DNA of 64,000 nt. Origin: Solea solea. Its lineage: Eukaryota; Chordata; Actinopteri; Pleuronectiformes; Soleidae. The notes below the pieces were generated by a model that was given only the letters and a program-made list of their open reading frames with translations, was not told the DNA's origin and did not search any database. The stretch spans positions 10,117,485-10,181,484 of the forward strand of contig NC_081146.1 of NCBI RefSeq assembly GCF_958295425.1, read 5' to 3'. The position numbers were made by a program, and so were the translations under genes. Positions 36,871 to 49,264 of the stretch are shown piece by piece. The first letter of the stretch is position 1. Every line of letters begins with the position of its first letter.

Positions 36871-39800
36871 GTAAATATGAACCTGGTAGTTATTATATGA
36901 TATTCACACCTTATTTTGTTTGAACAAAGGTCGGGCCAATGTAGTATGTACAGTGAGTTAAGTCATTAAACTGTGAACAGTGTTTGCTGGAGATGACATT
37001 TATTTAATTGACGTGAAGATTTCAGTCTTTGTAGTTGGAAATGATTTGGTCATCAAGGCATCCACTGCTGTTTGAAAATAATATAGCACATTTTAATAAG
37101 TTTTTGGGAAGTTGCTTTGGTGGAAGGAGACACTCTGTGCCAACACAAACGGAGACATTCTGTGCCAACACTGAGCTTTAACTTTTGCGCACAATGGTTC
37201 AAGCTCAAACAAACCGAGAAAAAGACTCGGAATAATTACCTACATTATACCAAAACAAAAACCTCACACTGTATGTCCTCAAAGACAAAAACGCAGGAAA
37301 GCAAGCGTTATAATTCTTGCCGCTTCCAACAAGCCACTTGCGCACTACATCATTATATCATGGCCCTGGGCTGCATGGGAGGCTAAGGCAACATGGTGAT
37401 GTAGATCCCCCTGAGGTTTAGGTCTATTAGGGTAGAAATGTGTCATGGAGTGGTGTTACAGTTTTTTCCTAAAACAAGTGGATTTTCAAAATAATCATAG
37501 CTAAATTATTGTACATGTAAATATCATACCATATAGGGTCATGCAGGGCAATAAGGTGTTCATGTGGGGCTCTCAGTGTGTCATAGCTGTGTGTTTGTGT
37601 GACCACTTCACCAGGATCACCGCTTCAGTGATGAAATAGACAAGTTAACAGGCTACAAGACCCAGTCCATCCTCTGTATGGCCATCTGTAACAGTGATGG
37701 AGAGGTCATCGGTGTTGTGCAAGCAATCAACAAAAACCCCATGGGCACCCCCTTTACTGAGGATGATGAGAAGGTGAGGATCTCTAATGTTGCTCAGTTA
37801 TTGCCAAGGTGTTGTTTCGTCGCATTCACATGTATTATATTGGTATATATGGTCATTTTTCAGTTTTATTGTAGTTGTTTTGACCATTAAGGGCCTTTCA
37901 GAGATTGAGATAAAATTGCATTCATGTGGAGCAGTGTGCCTCACTTGCCTCATCACCACACACACACACACACACACACAGCCACAGCCACAATGTGTGA
38001 AAACACAGTTTGTTCTTTGAATCTTTTTAATGGCTGCAGAGTGCGGGCAATATGTTCCCCTGGAAGCAAATTATTATAAAGAAAAGAAGAGATGAGGTCA
38101 ACCCTTCGCTTGAGTGTGGAGCATTAAATATCTGTGGCAGTGCAATATATACCCACTCTCAGGAAACACATTTTGAGTGGATACAGCGTCAGTTGCTCCC
38201 CTGAGCAATTCACTTTAAATGGGATTACAAGAATCTACATGTATTACAGCTTTATTTACAGTTGCATAGCTTAGAGATTCATTTTCATCTCTCACCGTTT
38301 GTTGATGAGCAAAAAATCTGTCGTGTGGTGAAAAGTGCTGGCTTCTTGCTTGAGTGTGAGGCAAAGCAATACAACGTCTATGGCGCTCATTTGATTTACT
38401 CCAGGTAAACAAATAAAATACTACCAAGGAAGCTCAGTTTCCCGCAGTGTCAATACACTCCAAATCTGGATCACTACCAACATGTAATCATTACTTTCTT
38501 GGACCATAACCTACATCCACAAACTAGTTTTTTTTTTTAATCAAAGTTCATCCTTTACGTTTTGTAGTGTTAATGCTCACAGACACACTTGACCAAAAAC
38601 ACAACATGCAAATGCACAGAGTTTGTAAACATCAGTTTACTCACCCCTGCAATGGTGCAGCCCTACTGAGAAGCAACAGTTTATCCACAAGGTGGCAGAG
38701 TAAAGTTGTGTAATGTACTCTAAATTCATAGCATGTTCTCTGAATTGTGCTAAGACAAAATGAGGTTTGCAGCCTATTTATGATTATGTGCACATCAATC
38801 TAACTAACAAAAAAAATAGCTTCATCTTCCAGCTCATCCAAAACATTTGAAGGCCTTTGATGTTTTAAATACAGTCTCTCCCTAAATCAATACAGAGAGA
38901 CTCAGTCATCCCCACTTTTCTTTTCTCTATAACCTTTGTTTTATGTCTTTTTGTTTTGCATTTAAACAGCTAACATTTGTAGATTATGCACAACTTTGAC
39001 CACTTTCTCTTTCAACTTAGGTGCTGCAGATGTATCTACCATTCTGTGGAATATCGATTTCCAATGCCAAGTTGTTTTCGGAGTCTCGCAAAGAGTATGA
39101 AAGGAGTAGGGTGAGATGTTATAAACTGTGCATTATTTATGAGATGTTTACTTGCTTTATACATACACACACACACCACTACTCACTCAGAATACACACA
39201 ATTTAAACCTAAGTTAAAGATAACTACAATCAGGCTTGTCACTTTGAATGTGGGTGGGGGTGGAGGGTTTTCCCTTTGGATCCACTCCCCAGTGGGACTG
39301 GGTGGGACCTGCTATGATGCCCTGGTGGTTACCTTGGGTGTGCTGGTGCTCCTGCTATCCCTGGACTTTGGGCCTGATCTGGGCTGCCTCTGGGATATGG
39401 GTGGTGCATGGGTCTGCAGTATGGCACTGCGGTGCTGTGAAGACCCTGGCACAAGTTCTACCTGCATCTGGGAGGCCATGCTCCTTGGGACCTGCCCCTC
39501 TGTGGAGTGGGGTGAGACAGTCCTGTTGCTACGGTGGAGCAAATCTGTCTGACACCACAAGGCATTGAGTCAATCACACTGCACGGTTAAAACAAAAAAC
39601 AAAACCCTACAGATACAATCATTACAATTGGGCACTTCTAATAGACTATACTTTTCGTAAATGCCTTATATCTCTAATGTATCCTTCAACAATATCACAA
39701 ACTATTGTAGTAAAATCACCATTGTGAAATGAACACCAGTGATTTTTGTCTGGCATATTGCCTCAGGCTCTGCTGGAGGTGGTCAACGACCTGTTTGAGG

Positions 39801-42800
39801 AGCAGACTGACTTGGAGAAGATTGTGAGGAAGATTATGCAGCGAGCCCTGACCCTCTTGCAGTGCGAACGCTGCTCTGTGCTTCTCTTAGAGGACATCGA
39901 CTCACCCGTGAGACATCTTTGCTCTTTAATCAGCATTTTCCTTGTGCAAACGTCTTTCATCTTTGTTGCTAAATGTAATGGCTGTGATTGTGCCGGTCTT
40001 TTCTCAAAGGTTGTAAAGTTCTCCAAGACATTTGAACTCATGTCGCCGCTGTGCAACCTGGAGTGTGACATCAGGTAAAAGACTTTAGGAAGGTTATAAA
40101 GACAACGGATGTGATACACAACACACAAACAGATACACATAAGGAACATTAATGAAAATCTTTACGCAACTTTGATGAAATATGACACTCAAGATGAACT
40201 ATTGAGTTAGATTTTAACTGCCTGGACCTGACTGTCACTTCCTGTGTATGTTATTGACCATGTCAGCATGGAGAAGCTGTCGTGTTCTGATTGGCTGATC
40301 AATAACAGTATTGCTGAGCTGGTGGCTTCCACAGGACTTCCTGTAAACATCAGCGACGTGTGTCAGGACCCACGCTTTGATGCTGAGGTATAAACCTGTT
40401 AAAGCTCACACATTATTGGTAGACACAGACCACAAATGTTATTATTGCTACAGTTTTAAAAACACAAGTGAATGTACTCACCTGGATCTGGATCATTCAG
40501 CTCTGGAATAAGAAATTGCTGAAATGAGGCTTTAATCTGAAAAGATTCAGTATTATACTGTGCATTTTTTTATGTTATCCATCTTGAACAAATGTTGACA
40601 CTGAAACTCTGATCTAAACTCAGTTGTGTAAGGTCTTCAAACGATATTTATAGTCGTCTAACTAACACAACTCTCAGTGTTTCTCCATGGTCACTGACCC
40701 CTCTCTTCCCAGGCGGACCAGGCCTCAGGGTTTCACATCAGATCAGTGTTATGTGTGCCTATTTGGAACCGGACTCATCAGATAATTGGTAGGTTGACCA
40801 GAAACAATCATTTGTTCTGACTGTAGAGACCGCTTTAATGATTTGTTTTGGTGTGTGTGTGTCTATTGTTCCAGGCGTCGCACAGATTCTGAACCGTCTG
40901 GACAGGAAGACTTTCAACGACGCAGATCAGCGACTATTTGAGGTTAATTATTATTAAACTTTGTTCACATATAAACCAACCAAACATTTGTTTTGGTACC
41001 GATCTCACCAAATGTTTATGTTCCATTAAATCTTGAGTCTGTAATTTGTTTTCTTTTTTATGTTATTCCTTCAAATTCTCCTCACGTCCAAATAGCCATC
41101 AATAAATAACACAGTCTGAGGGAAAAAACAAACAAAATATACGACACTTAAAGTCTGCAGTAGCAGACTACACTGCAACTGATACATCCCTCCCGTCCTG
41201 TCTGTTCTCTCATCAAAGCTCCGTCGTCTAAAACACAAAGAACACACGCTGTCCGATAAATACTTGAAGCAGAATGGAGGAGAAAGCATCTTGTAGATAT
41301 AACAATGACATTAGATATGCCAGCAAATAAATCCATGTGAATGACATGATCGGTTGCGTTATTACTGTATTGCTCGATGGCTATCAGGACATGACAAGAA
41401 TTTCACCACATGAGAAAATAAAGGTGTTTAAAGGTTTTTTTTTGTAATTATGTACAAAGGCCTTAATGTGTTTTGACTTGTCTTATGTTTGCAGGCATTC
41501 GTTATATTTTGTGGACTTGGAATCAACAACACGATGATGTACAATCAAGTTAAGAAGACTTGGGCCAAGCAGTCTGTCGCACTGGACGTAAGCACAGCAG
41601 CATGTTAAAACTAACATTTCTCACATTTTCTTCACTTTTTAATTCAAAATCCATCCATCCAGCCATTACCCACCGCTTTATTCTCCACAGGAGGGTCGCG
41701 AGGGGCGCTGTGCCAATCTCAGTTGACACAGGGCGATAGGCGATAGGCGCAGGGCTACATAGAGACAAACAACCATTCATCAATTTAGAGTGTCCAATTT
41801 TCCCCTCTGTGATACATCAAAACAGACGGGAGCAACAGCAACAGTGAGCTGTATGATCAAAAACACAAAGAAGCAACAAATGTTTCAGAAGAGAATTCCC
41901 ACGGCTCACAAAACCTGCAAACATCCACAAAATGAGCAGGAAAAAAAACAAGCTGCTGGACGTCCTCTATTGTTGTCTGTTGTACGAGGCCATCAGGCAC
42001 AGTGCACACCCCGCCTACCAATCCAGGGCTTTACTGCTCCAAACTATACTATACCTGTACCATGATGGAAACATGCCAAGAGCGAGAGTTGTGTGGAGCA
42101 AAAAGGCTCAAATCAGCAGGATGCATGAATGGTTTGAATGTTTGTTTATGTTACAATTTTGCGCACTGCTGCTTTAAAGAGTTCTTAATGATGTTGAAAA
42201 CTCTTTAGGTAGGAGAACTCTTTAGGTAGGAGAACTGTTTGGACTCACATTAGATCAGTAAACGATTCTCTTTGGATGGGAAACACTGACTCAAACACCC
42301 TGATGAAGGCTTGAGGCCAAAAAGCTTTTAAACAAACATGAAACGTGATCATAAACACAACAATGGGACTACGTTAAATGGATTTTAATAAGAGTTTGTT
42401 TTTCTTAATGGTATCATTTTAGTTCACACACCAGTTGTTCTTAGAAATGAGCTAAATATGATGAATGAGTTTCTAAGAAAGCGAGTGCAGTGTCGCTGAG
42501 TAACGAGGCTCCTCACGTTCATTAGTGTCTCCGTCTGTTTTCTGCACCACCGCCTGGTATCTAACCAAAGCAGATACATTATCCTCAGCAAACATGGCTC
42601 TGCTTCTCCAACATAAATATTTCAGTGGCTCTCAATAATTCATACATACATGTGCCAATGTGTTCACCTGTCATCAAAGTCAACACACACACTCCTGCAC
42701 TTCTGTCACACAGTGTCTGCCATTTCTGTAAACATCGGATGAAAACTGAGTTAATTTGGATGTGTATTTATCTCTGATCCTCATTATGTAAGATCATCAG

Positions 42801-45800
42801 GAAAGATGGATTGTCTCAACATTCTTGAATATATATATATATATATACATTTCATTATTCTGCTTTTTCTTTTAGATGTTGTCCTACCATGCTACCTGCT
42901 CAAAGGTAGAAGTTGATAGACTCAAGGTAATTCTCAGAGACAACGGTTAAGAAAACACTTCAATGTTCACATTTTGACATACTTTCCGATGTATGTAATC
43001 TAATCTCAGTAATCCCTTTGCAGAGTTATTTTTTCTCTCCATTTACCCCGTCGCTGGTGTGATTGACAGCTGTGTCCTCTCCCCCACAGGCAGCCAAGAT
43101 CCCTCTGAGCAACGAGTTAGGCATCGATGAGTTTCATTTTAATGACTTCTCTTTGGACAATGACGCCATGATTACCGCCTCACTGCGAATGTTTCTGGAT
43201 CTTGGAGTTGTGCAAAAGTTTAAAATTGACTACGAAGTGAGTCGCCTGAAATATTCACTAATTATGCGTAAATCACCTGTACTGTAATGCTGTATGTGTG
43301 TGTTCATGTCACCTGTCTTTTTTTTTCCAGGTGTTGTGTCGCTGGCTTCTGACTGTGAGGAAGAACTACCGAACTGTGGTCTACCATAACTGGAGGCATG
43401 CCTTTAATGTGTCCCAGTGTATGTTTCTTATGATCACAGTAAGTCACATCAAGTCACCTGAGACGTACACGTATTGCAGCACATTCAGTCGCAACTTTAT
43501 TCCTAACACTGTTGAGCAAATGATGCAGGGGAAAACGTTTTCCCCTCTCTGGATAAATAAACCAAGTCCTGGGTAGGTTTGGATATTTTATTTAGTATAA
43601 ACATCACAGTAAGAGAAAGATGGAGGGAGAATAAACCCTGCGTTTATTGATAGTAAAAGAAGGAAAGAAGGGAGATGGATGTTAACGGGTTAAAGAAATA
43701 AGAGTCAAAAGTTGCAGCCCAAAATAAGCAGATTTAAAATTAAAACCCAGCTCTCTTAGATCATATCTTTCATAGCAGAGTTTTCAAGTTTGCTCTCAGT
43801 CTCTACTGTCAAACTTTTTAACACGTCAAAGGAACAATTCCACCCAATTATGCCAGTAAAACTTAGAACCTCAAAGAGGATAGCATGCATGTCAGGAGTT
43901 ATTTTTAAAGCATGTCATGACAAAAGTCTCTGTGGACTGAGCACTGTACACATCAGTCACTACACAGAACAGCATCAGGAGGAAACATCACACAGGAAGA
44001 GGGAATTCAAAAGAGGGCTAATCTGGGTAAAGGCTCAACAGACAAATGATAATATTTATAGAGTGCTCACAAACGTCGGCAAACTTCACTCTGTATCAAA
44101 CAATTCCTCTGCTATTCTATCCTCTCCTCTTCTGTTATGTAAATAGAAAAAGGTAATGGATTATATATATGGATAAAATATTTATCCGTTTTACTTTCAA
44201 CAGACAGCCAATTTCAAGGACGTGCTGTCCGACGCAGAGATCCTGGCCCTGATGGTTGGCTGCCTGTGCCATGACTTGGACCACAGAGGCACCAACAATG
44301 CATTTCAAGCCAAGTAAGTGGCTCGAGCCTGATATACTGTATATAGTGGTGTCTGGAAGTGTCACAGTGCTGTGTGTCTCCCTGCAGGACAGGTTCTGCT
44401 CTGGCTTTGCTCTATGGGACGTCAGCCACGCTGGAGCATCATCACTTCAACCATGCAGTCATGATCCTTCAAAGTGAGGTCAGGAGTTTTAATTTGACGT
44501 GCTGCAACAAACAAATGCTTTACATTTTCTTAAAAACAATCCCAGTACACTAAAATATTGCGATGTTTCATGACAGGCTACTGTCCAAGAACATACAGAT
44601 TTGGGGATTAGGCAAATTAGGCAAAAACACTCTAAACTGACCGTAGGTGCGAGTGTGAGATTGGATGAATGTTTGTCTCTATGTGGCCCTGGTGATCTGT
44701 CCAGGGTGTACGCCACCTTTGACCCTATGTCATTTGGGATTGGCACCAGCGCCCCCCACAACCCTTACATGGAGGATAAAGTGGTAGAAGATGGATGGAT
44801 GTATCAATATATTAGTAATATTATGACTGATGTTTTCTGAGAGTGTTATTTAAGCCTCTGACCACTAGTTGGCAGCAGGGTGTTAGCATTTGACTCTCCT
44901 CCACTCACAAGACAAAGAAATCAGTAAAATGTGTATACAGATTACATTGTTATTTTTACTTGGAGGGTTATTTCTTAAATGAAACAATTTTAAGGGGGTT
45001 GCACTATCCCAGTATATCACAAAATATCATACTGTCACCCTTGTATGGGGATAAATATCATACCATACCATGCATGGAAACAAGGAGAGATTCAATAAAA
45101 CACCAATAATACAAAGATATTCAAACGTTGCACACGCTTAATCACTTCATCTTTCTTAATGCCACTGTTCAAAGCATAATGAATGACTCCCAAGCATGAA
45201 TGTGCTTCAACATGCTGTGTGTGATCAACCAGGTTAAGTGTCGAAATGGTTCAGATCACAAGCGCTCACATTAGACAGCAGCAGTGATCAGAGGTGACGT
45301 TCTGATTCGGCTTTATTTGATCACCGGGAACGGTGTCCTCTAATGATTTCATTTAACAGAGGGGAAAGTCTACACATTTTGCTCATTAACATTGCTAAGA
45401 GGAGCTTCTTTGACAGTGATCGATGACTTTACCAATGCACTGGCTCGGCAGAGACACTGCTTCTCCTCCGCGGTTGCTTTTCTGTCTGAATGCCAACTGT
45501 AAGCTATTGCATTTTTCACAGGGTCACAACATCTTTGCAAACCTCTGCTCTAAAGAGTACAGCAACATGATGCAACTATTGAAGCAGGCTATTCTATCCA
45601 CAGACCTTACTTTGCACTTTGAGTGAGTAGTCTTTAAATGCTCATTATACGCACTATTAAATTCATTCTTACACACAATTAGAAGAGTTCTATACATTTA
45701 TCTTCCTTACCAAGTGCTTATGTTGTAGCGACGGTCTTAAAATGTATTGTTTTAACATGAACATTTTATGTTAGTTTGACTCTGGTCTCTTTGCATTGTA

Positions 45801-47581
45801 AGGCGCAGAACAAAATTCTTCAAGTCTGCTCTGTCCGGAGGCTTCAGCTGGACAGATGACGGACACAGAGAAGTTCTCAGGTTTCTAAACAGTAAAACTG
45901 TTCTGTGCCAAAAACAAGATACATGTGAGGAGCAAAACCAGGAGCTAACATTTAGTTTTGATGAACAGGTCGATGCTGATGACAGCGTGTGATCTGGGTG
46001 CCGTCACACGTCCTTGGAAAATTTCCAAACAGGTTAGAGTCCCAGTTACGAAGTTCCTGAACTATGAGTGTAGTGAAAGACATTATTTATATTCCTCATT
46101 GTTCATTTAACTATCCATTATTGGCCAAAACGTTCAACAAACATGAAAGCACATCAGAAAAAGTACTGAAATCATTTAGGAGAAAATGCATGTACTGCCT
46201 AGTTCTGAGTCTATGTTCTAATATAAATTAAAAAAAAAACCAAAACAAAACGTGATAATAATGATTTGACATGGATGTCCCAAGGTTGCAGAGCTGGTGA
46301 CGAGTGAATTCTTTGAACAAGGTGACAGGGAGAGGTCAGAGCTCAAGTTGACCCCAGCAGTAAGTGAACAAACATTTGAAATGTTATATTTCTTTGGGAT
46401 TTTATTCTGGCACACAGATTTTGTTTTCATACCAACTCACTGTGACCTCCTTGTGAATGACCGTATATTATAACTTCTCCGTAGGCCATATTTGACCGTA
46501 ATCGCAAAGATGAACTACCCGCCTTACAGATGGATTGGATAGATGGGATCTGTAAACCACTTTTCCAGGTGGGTAACTCTTAAAACTGTGTGACGTAACT
46601 TTTAATTGTAAATAAATGTCTGTTACATTCAAGTCATCTTTTGGAATTTTTGCATCACTATGGTATGCATTACCGTAGTGATGCAAAAATTCCAAAAGTT
46701 TTCCAAAAGTTTTCCAAAAGTTTTCCAAAAGTGCGCTTGTGCAAACGTGTCGTCAGCGATACACTCTGTGTTAAAGAGTTAAAGTTATGCTGTAGATTTG
46801 ATTTTATATAAATGTAAATCAAAACAGCCCTGATGGACTGGCGACCTGTCCAGGTTTTACGTGGCCTTTTGCCTCATCTCAGCTGGGACTGGCTCAAGCC
46901 ATGGACCCTGTAGCAACCGATAACCTAATAATGGCCAATAATGTAATAATGGCCAATAACGTAATAATTTAAATGTAATAAAACCAATAACATAATAAAT
47001 TGCCAATAATGTAATAAAGTTGTTGAGCCAATAACGTAATAACTTTTTGCCAATAACGTAATAACTTATTACGTTATTGGCCTTGCATTAAAAAAAATAT
47101 GCAAGGCTTTGATAATGTAATAACTGAGCCAATAATGTAATAACTGAGGTATCACTTTATTTTATTTTCAATTTCTTGTGAGAAAGTGTCACATTTAGCC
47201 TTAATATTGCATCTTGCAACAACCATGGTCTCCTGCATTTCTCACCAGGCACTGCTGAAGCTTAACAGGAAGTTGCAGCCGATGGTCGATGGGATTGATG
47301 CCAATCGGAAAAAGTGGCAAGGGCTCTGCTCCTCCTACCAGCAGACACGCAGAGAATCTGTGTCCAATCAGAGCTCAGAGTCAGATCAGAGCCCTGAGTC
47401 CCATGAGCAGTCAGAGAGCAGTCAACAGCAGGAGTCCAAAGAGACTGTGAAACCAATGGAAAATGCCAAGTTTGGATTAAAGTCCAAGTGCTGTCAGGAT
47501 GTGAAATGCAGAGTTGGCAAAGATTGCTGTGATGATCAGCCAGCATCAGCTGGTAACACAACATGTGCAGGAAAGAAATGA
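36097..47581 (+). CDS. pde11a: Dual 3',5'-cyclic-AMP/GMP phosphodiesterase 11A
   Basis: Hydrolyses cAMP and cGMP. Twenty coding exons: 36097-36870, 37615-37773, 39021-39110, 39767-39907, 40010-40074, 40267-40387, 40713-40788, 40875-40942, 41495-41587, 42876-42926, 43090-43236, 43331-43438, 44204-44313, 44388-44478, 45522-45622, 45803-45880, 45969-46032, 46285-46359, 46485-46568, 47249-47581. All borders are GT/AG and phases close to 942 aa (human PDE11A4 is about 933). Order: regulatory N-terminus (1-160), GAF-A, GAF-B, catalytic HD domain, divergent tail. The long first exon matches the PDE11A4-type isoform. All metal and catalytic residues are present, so the enzyme should be active. Neighbours (osbpl3, spmip4) suggest the HOXA-paralogon copy, possibly named pde11al in fish. 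Start: [20 protein letters not shown] matches the human LDFGEVETFLDRHPELF. Confidence 0.96.
37615..39110 (+). other. pde11a: pde11a GAF-A exons 2-3
   Basis: Exons 37615-37773 ([18 protein letters not shown] ... [17 protein letters not shown]) and 39021-39110 ([20 protein letters not shown]). They complete GAF-A, the domain reported to bind cGMP in PDE11A4. The intron between them holds a (CA)n run at 37957-37980. Confidence 0.94.
39245..39555. other. GC-rich open island in pde11a intron 3
   Basis: About 300 bp of markedly GC-rich sequence in AT-rich intron. Open in two plus frames (137 and 106 codons, running in from upstream) and one minus frame (82 codons). No family recognised, and no convincing splice sites at both ends. 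Confidence 0.45.
39767..41587 (+). other. pde11a: pde11a GAF-B exons 4-9
   Basis: Six exons encode residues 342-529: [39 protein letters not shown], then [58 protein letters not shown] and [23 protein letters not shown] mediates dimerisation in this family. Introns are short here (100-550 bp). Confidence 0.94.
41651..41803 (+). repeat. Dispersed repeat A in pde11a intron 9
   Basis: CCATCCATCC lead, then ACCGCTTTATTCTCCACAGG and ACATAGAGACAAACAACCAT. Same orientation as 21953-22200. Confidence 0.8.
42831..42848. repeat. (TA)n tract before pde11a exon 10
   Basis: TA run ends about 28 bp upstream of the exon at 42876, within the intron's 3' region; variation here could touch branch-point spacing. 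Confidence 0.8.
44579..44802 (-). repeat. Dispersed repeat A in pde11a intron 14
   Basis: TTTGGGGATTAGGCAAATTA, CTGGTGATCTGTCCAGGGTG and GAGGATAAAGTGGTAGAAGA, minus orientation. Confidence 0.82.
46638..46731. repeat. Near-perfect hairpin plus 11-bp tandem repeat
   Basis: Arms 46638-46660 and 46676-46698 are perfect inverted copies (core TTTTTGCATCACTA / TAGTGATGCAAAAA); the stem extends inward with one mismatch to a 5-base loop. Directly after it, TTTTCCAAAAG is repeated three times (46699-46731). Located in the last intron of pde11a. Confidence 0.9.
46829..46920 (-). repeat. Short fragment of dispersed repeat A
   Basis: TGATGGACTGGCGACCTGTC and CATCTCAGCTGGGACTGGC, last intron of pde11a. 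Confidence 0.65.
46934..47143. repeat. GCCAATAAyGTAATAA array
   Basis: Seven direct copies of a 16-base word starting at 46934, 46952, 46983, 47002, 47027, 47049 and 47128, and one inverted copy at 47066-47081 that forms a 33-bp perfect palindrome with its neighbour. Spacing is irregular. Ends about 105 bp before the last pde11a exon. Confidence 0.9.
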
Positions 47582-47824
47582 TGCACACACTGTGTTCAGT
47601 ATCGGATTATCGATTAAATGACTCACATGGGATTGTTCCTGTGTGCTCTGTGATTTTCTATCATTCTACATGCACTACACCCTGAAATGATGATGATGAT
47701 TATTTAATCTGGTTAAATTGAATCTAGGTTTTTTTTTTTCCTCTTCTCCCAAGTGTCACTGTGTTTAACTCAGGAGCCTGAACAATTCCTGTTTATCAGA
47801 CTCTGTTTAAAGGGCAGTATCCCA

Positions 47825-47869
<45 letters not shown>
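47825..47869. repeat. (ATCT)n microsatellite in pde11a 3' UTR
   Basis: About 11 uninterrupted tetranucleotide units. Confidence 0.95.
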
Positions 47870-48860
47870 ATTTTTGGAGATGTATTAGAATGAGAGACTC
47901 CTGATAAAAACCAAAGATGGCCACTCATTTCAGTAATTGTGGAAACTGCCTGAAAACACAAGCCTATTGTATTGGAATGCCTTTACAAAACAAAAAGGAA
48001 TCACTGTGATTTCTCTCTGTTACATAATGAATGTAGACCAGAGCCTTGATCTTGTTCCTGAATGTTTCTTTCTTACCTCAGTTGCAAATATTTGGCTGCA
48101 TGGCTTTGTATTTTCTGTATGTGTAGGTTGACTTTTGTGAATTGCATGTTTGTATCCTGTGCCCATGTATCCTCCTAAATCTTTGAACGATGACATGGAG
48201 GAGTGTATAAGGAACTTATTGTAAATATTTTGTTGCAGTTTTTTGTTTTTCATTAGAATTATTCTTTATTTAAGAAAAAGGTCGTCTGTCTTTAAAGAAA
48301 TATATAACATGTCTGATGGACTTTCTCCTTAAATGTGCCATTTACTTGCAAAGTTTGGTCAATTTCATCGTTTAACTGCACACGACAGCATGAAAAACCT
48401 CCATGAAACTGAGCTTTGCCTCCGGACGACTTCGCCTCTCACTGCAGAACGTGTGAATATAAAGTGCACAGCTACTGATTTCCTTTTTGTTGAAATGTAT
48501 GTGTTTTGTAATTTGGACTGAACAGCATGCCGATTATGTTGGAACTGCATGCATCGTGTTCGATGTTGACTCTGGACTTGATCTTGATGCCTTTGACTGC
48601 CCAATGAGATTTGCTTTGCATGGCATTGCAGCGAGGGAAGGTGTTGTAAAGTGAGAATGCTGTATTGTTGCCGAGAACAGATTTCTATTTTCGATCACAC
48701 ACTGTACCAAAAGGATACATTTATTATTTTCATACACCGGACTATATTTATGCAAAATGTAAAATTGGCATTTTTTTCCCTGCTATTTATACACAATCGA
48801 CTAAAAATATCTTATTAGAGAAGACAAGAAAACAGAAAATTAACTCCAGATTGTTTTGTG

Positions 48861-48866
48861 AATAAA
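48861..48866 (+). terminator. pde11a: pde11a poly(A) signal
   Basis: AATAAA followed 25-45 bases later by a GT-rich stretch (GTTTGTGGTCTTTTGTGG), the usual pairing of hexamer and downstream element. Confidence 0.7.
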
Positions 48867-48917
48867 ATGCTGTGGCATGGAAACTGAACGTTTGTGGTCT
48901 TTTGTGGTTTATATATT

Positions 48918-48982
48918 TATATGGTGTATATAAACATATATATATATAGATATATATATCTATATATATATATGTGTGTATA
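48918..48982. repeat. (TA)n-rich tract
   Basis: TA dinucleotides with GA/GTGT interruptions just past the pde11a cleavage region. Confidence 0.9.
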
Positions 48983-49264
48983 TGTATACACATCATATAT
49001 ATAATCATGAATCAGTACTTAATACAGTAATAGAATGAAGGTTACAGTAATCTACTGACTGTACAACTCATCAATTATTACACAAGGGACATAAAGACTC
49101 CAACAGTATGAATACAACACAATTTATAGTAAATCTTATAATAAAATAATAATATGCAGTTTAAAGTTACAGTACAGTTGTCCCTGGGCAAAATTACACA
49201 AAAACATGTTGAGTCCTGCTAGATGTTAGATGTTACAATGCACATTATGATTTTTTTTTTTTAA

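Larger units (their letters stand above)
42876..47581 (+). other. pde11a: pde11a catalytic-domain exons 10-20
   Basis: Residues 530-942. Visible active-site elements: YHNWRHAFN (His614 general acid, His618 metal), [13 protein letters not shown] (His654 and Asp655 metal ligands), [11 protein letters not shown] (Asp766 metal ligand), [14 protein letters not shown], and [10 protein letters not shown] with the invariant purine-clamp Gln819 and the PDE11-type Trp822. Between them, exon 16 ([19 protein letters not shown]) is the least conserved stretch. The final exon leaves the fold after [16 protein letters not shown] and adds a long Ser/Glu- and Cys-rich tail. Confidence 0.95.
47582..48890 (+). 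other. pde11a: pde11a 3' UTR
   Basis: Runs from the TGA at 47579-47581 to about 20 bases past the AATAAA at 48861. Contains a (TATC)n microsatellite at 47825-47869 and no repeat family I recognise elsewhere. Confidence 0.7.

Noticed and set aside
41380..41430. AATTTCACCACATGAGAAAATAAAG as a LINE tail
   Set aside because: Only loosely like the tails at 14.3 and 63.4 kb; too short and diverged to call.
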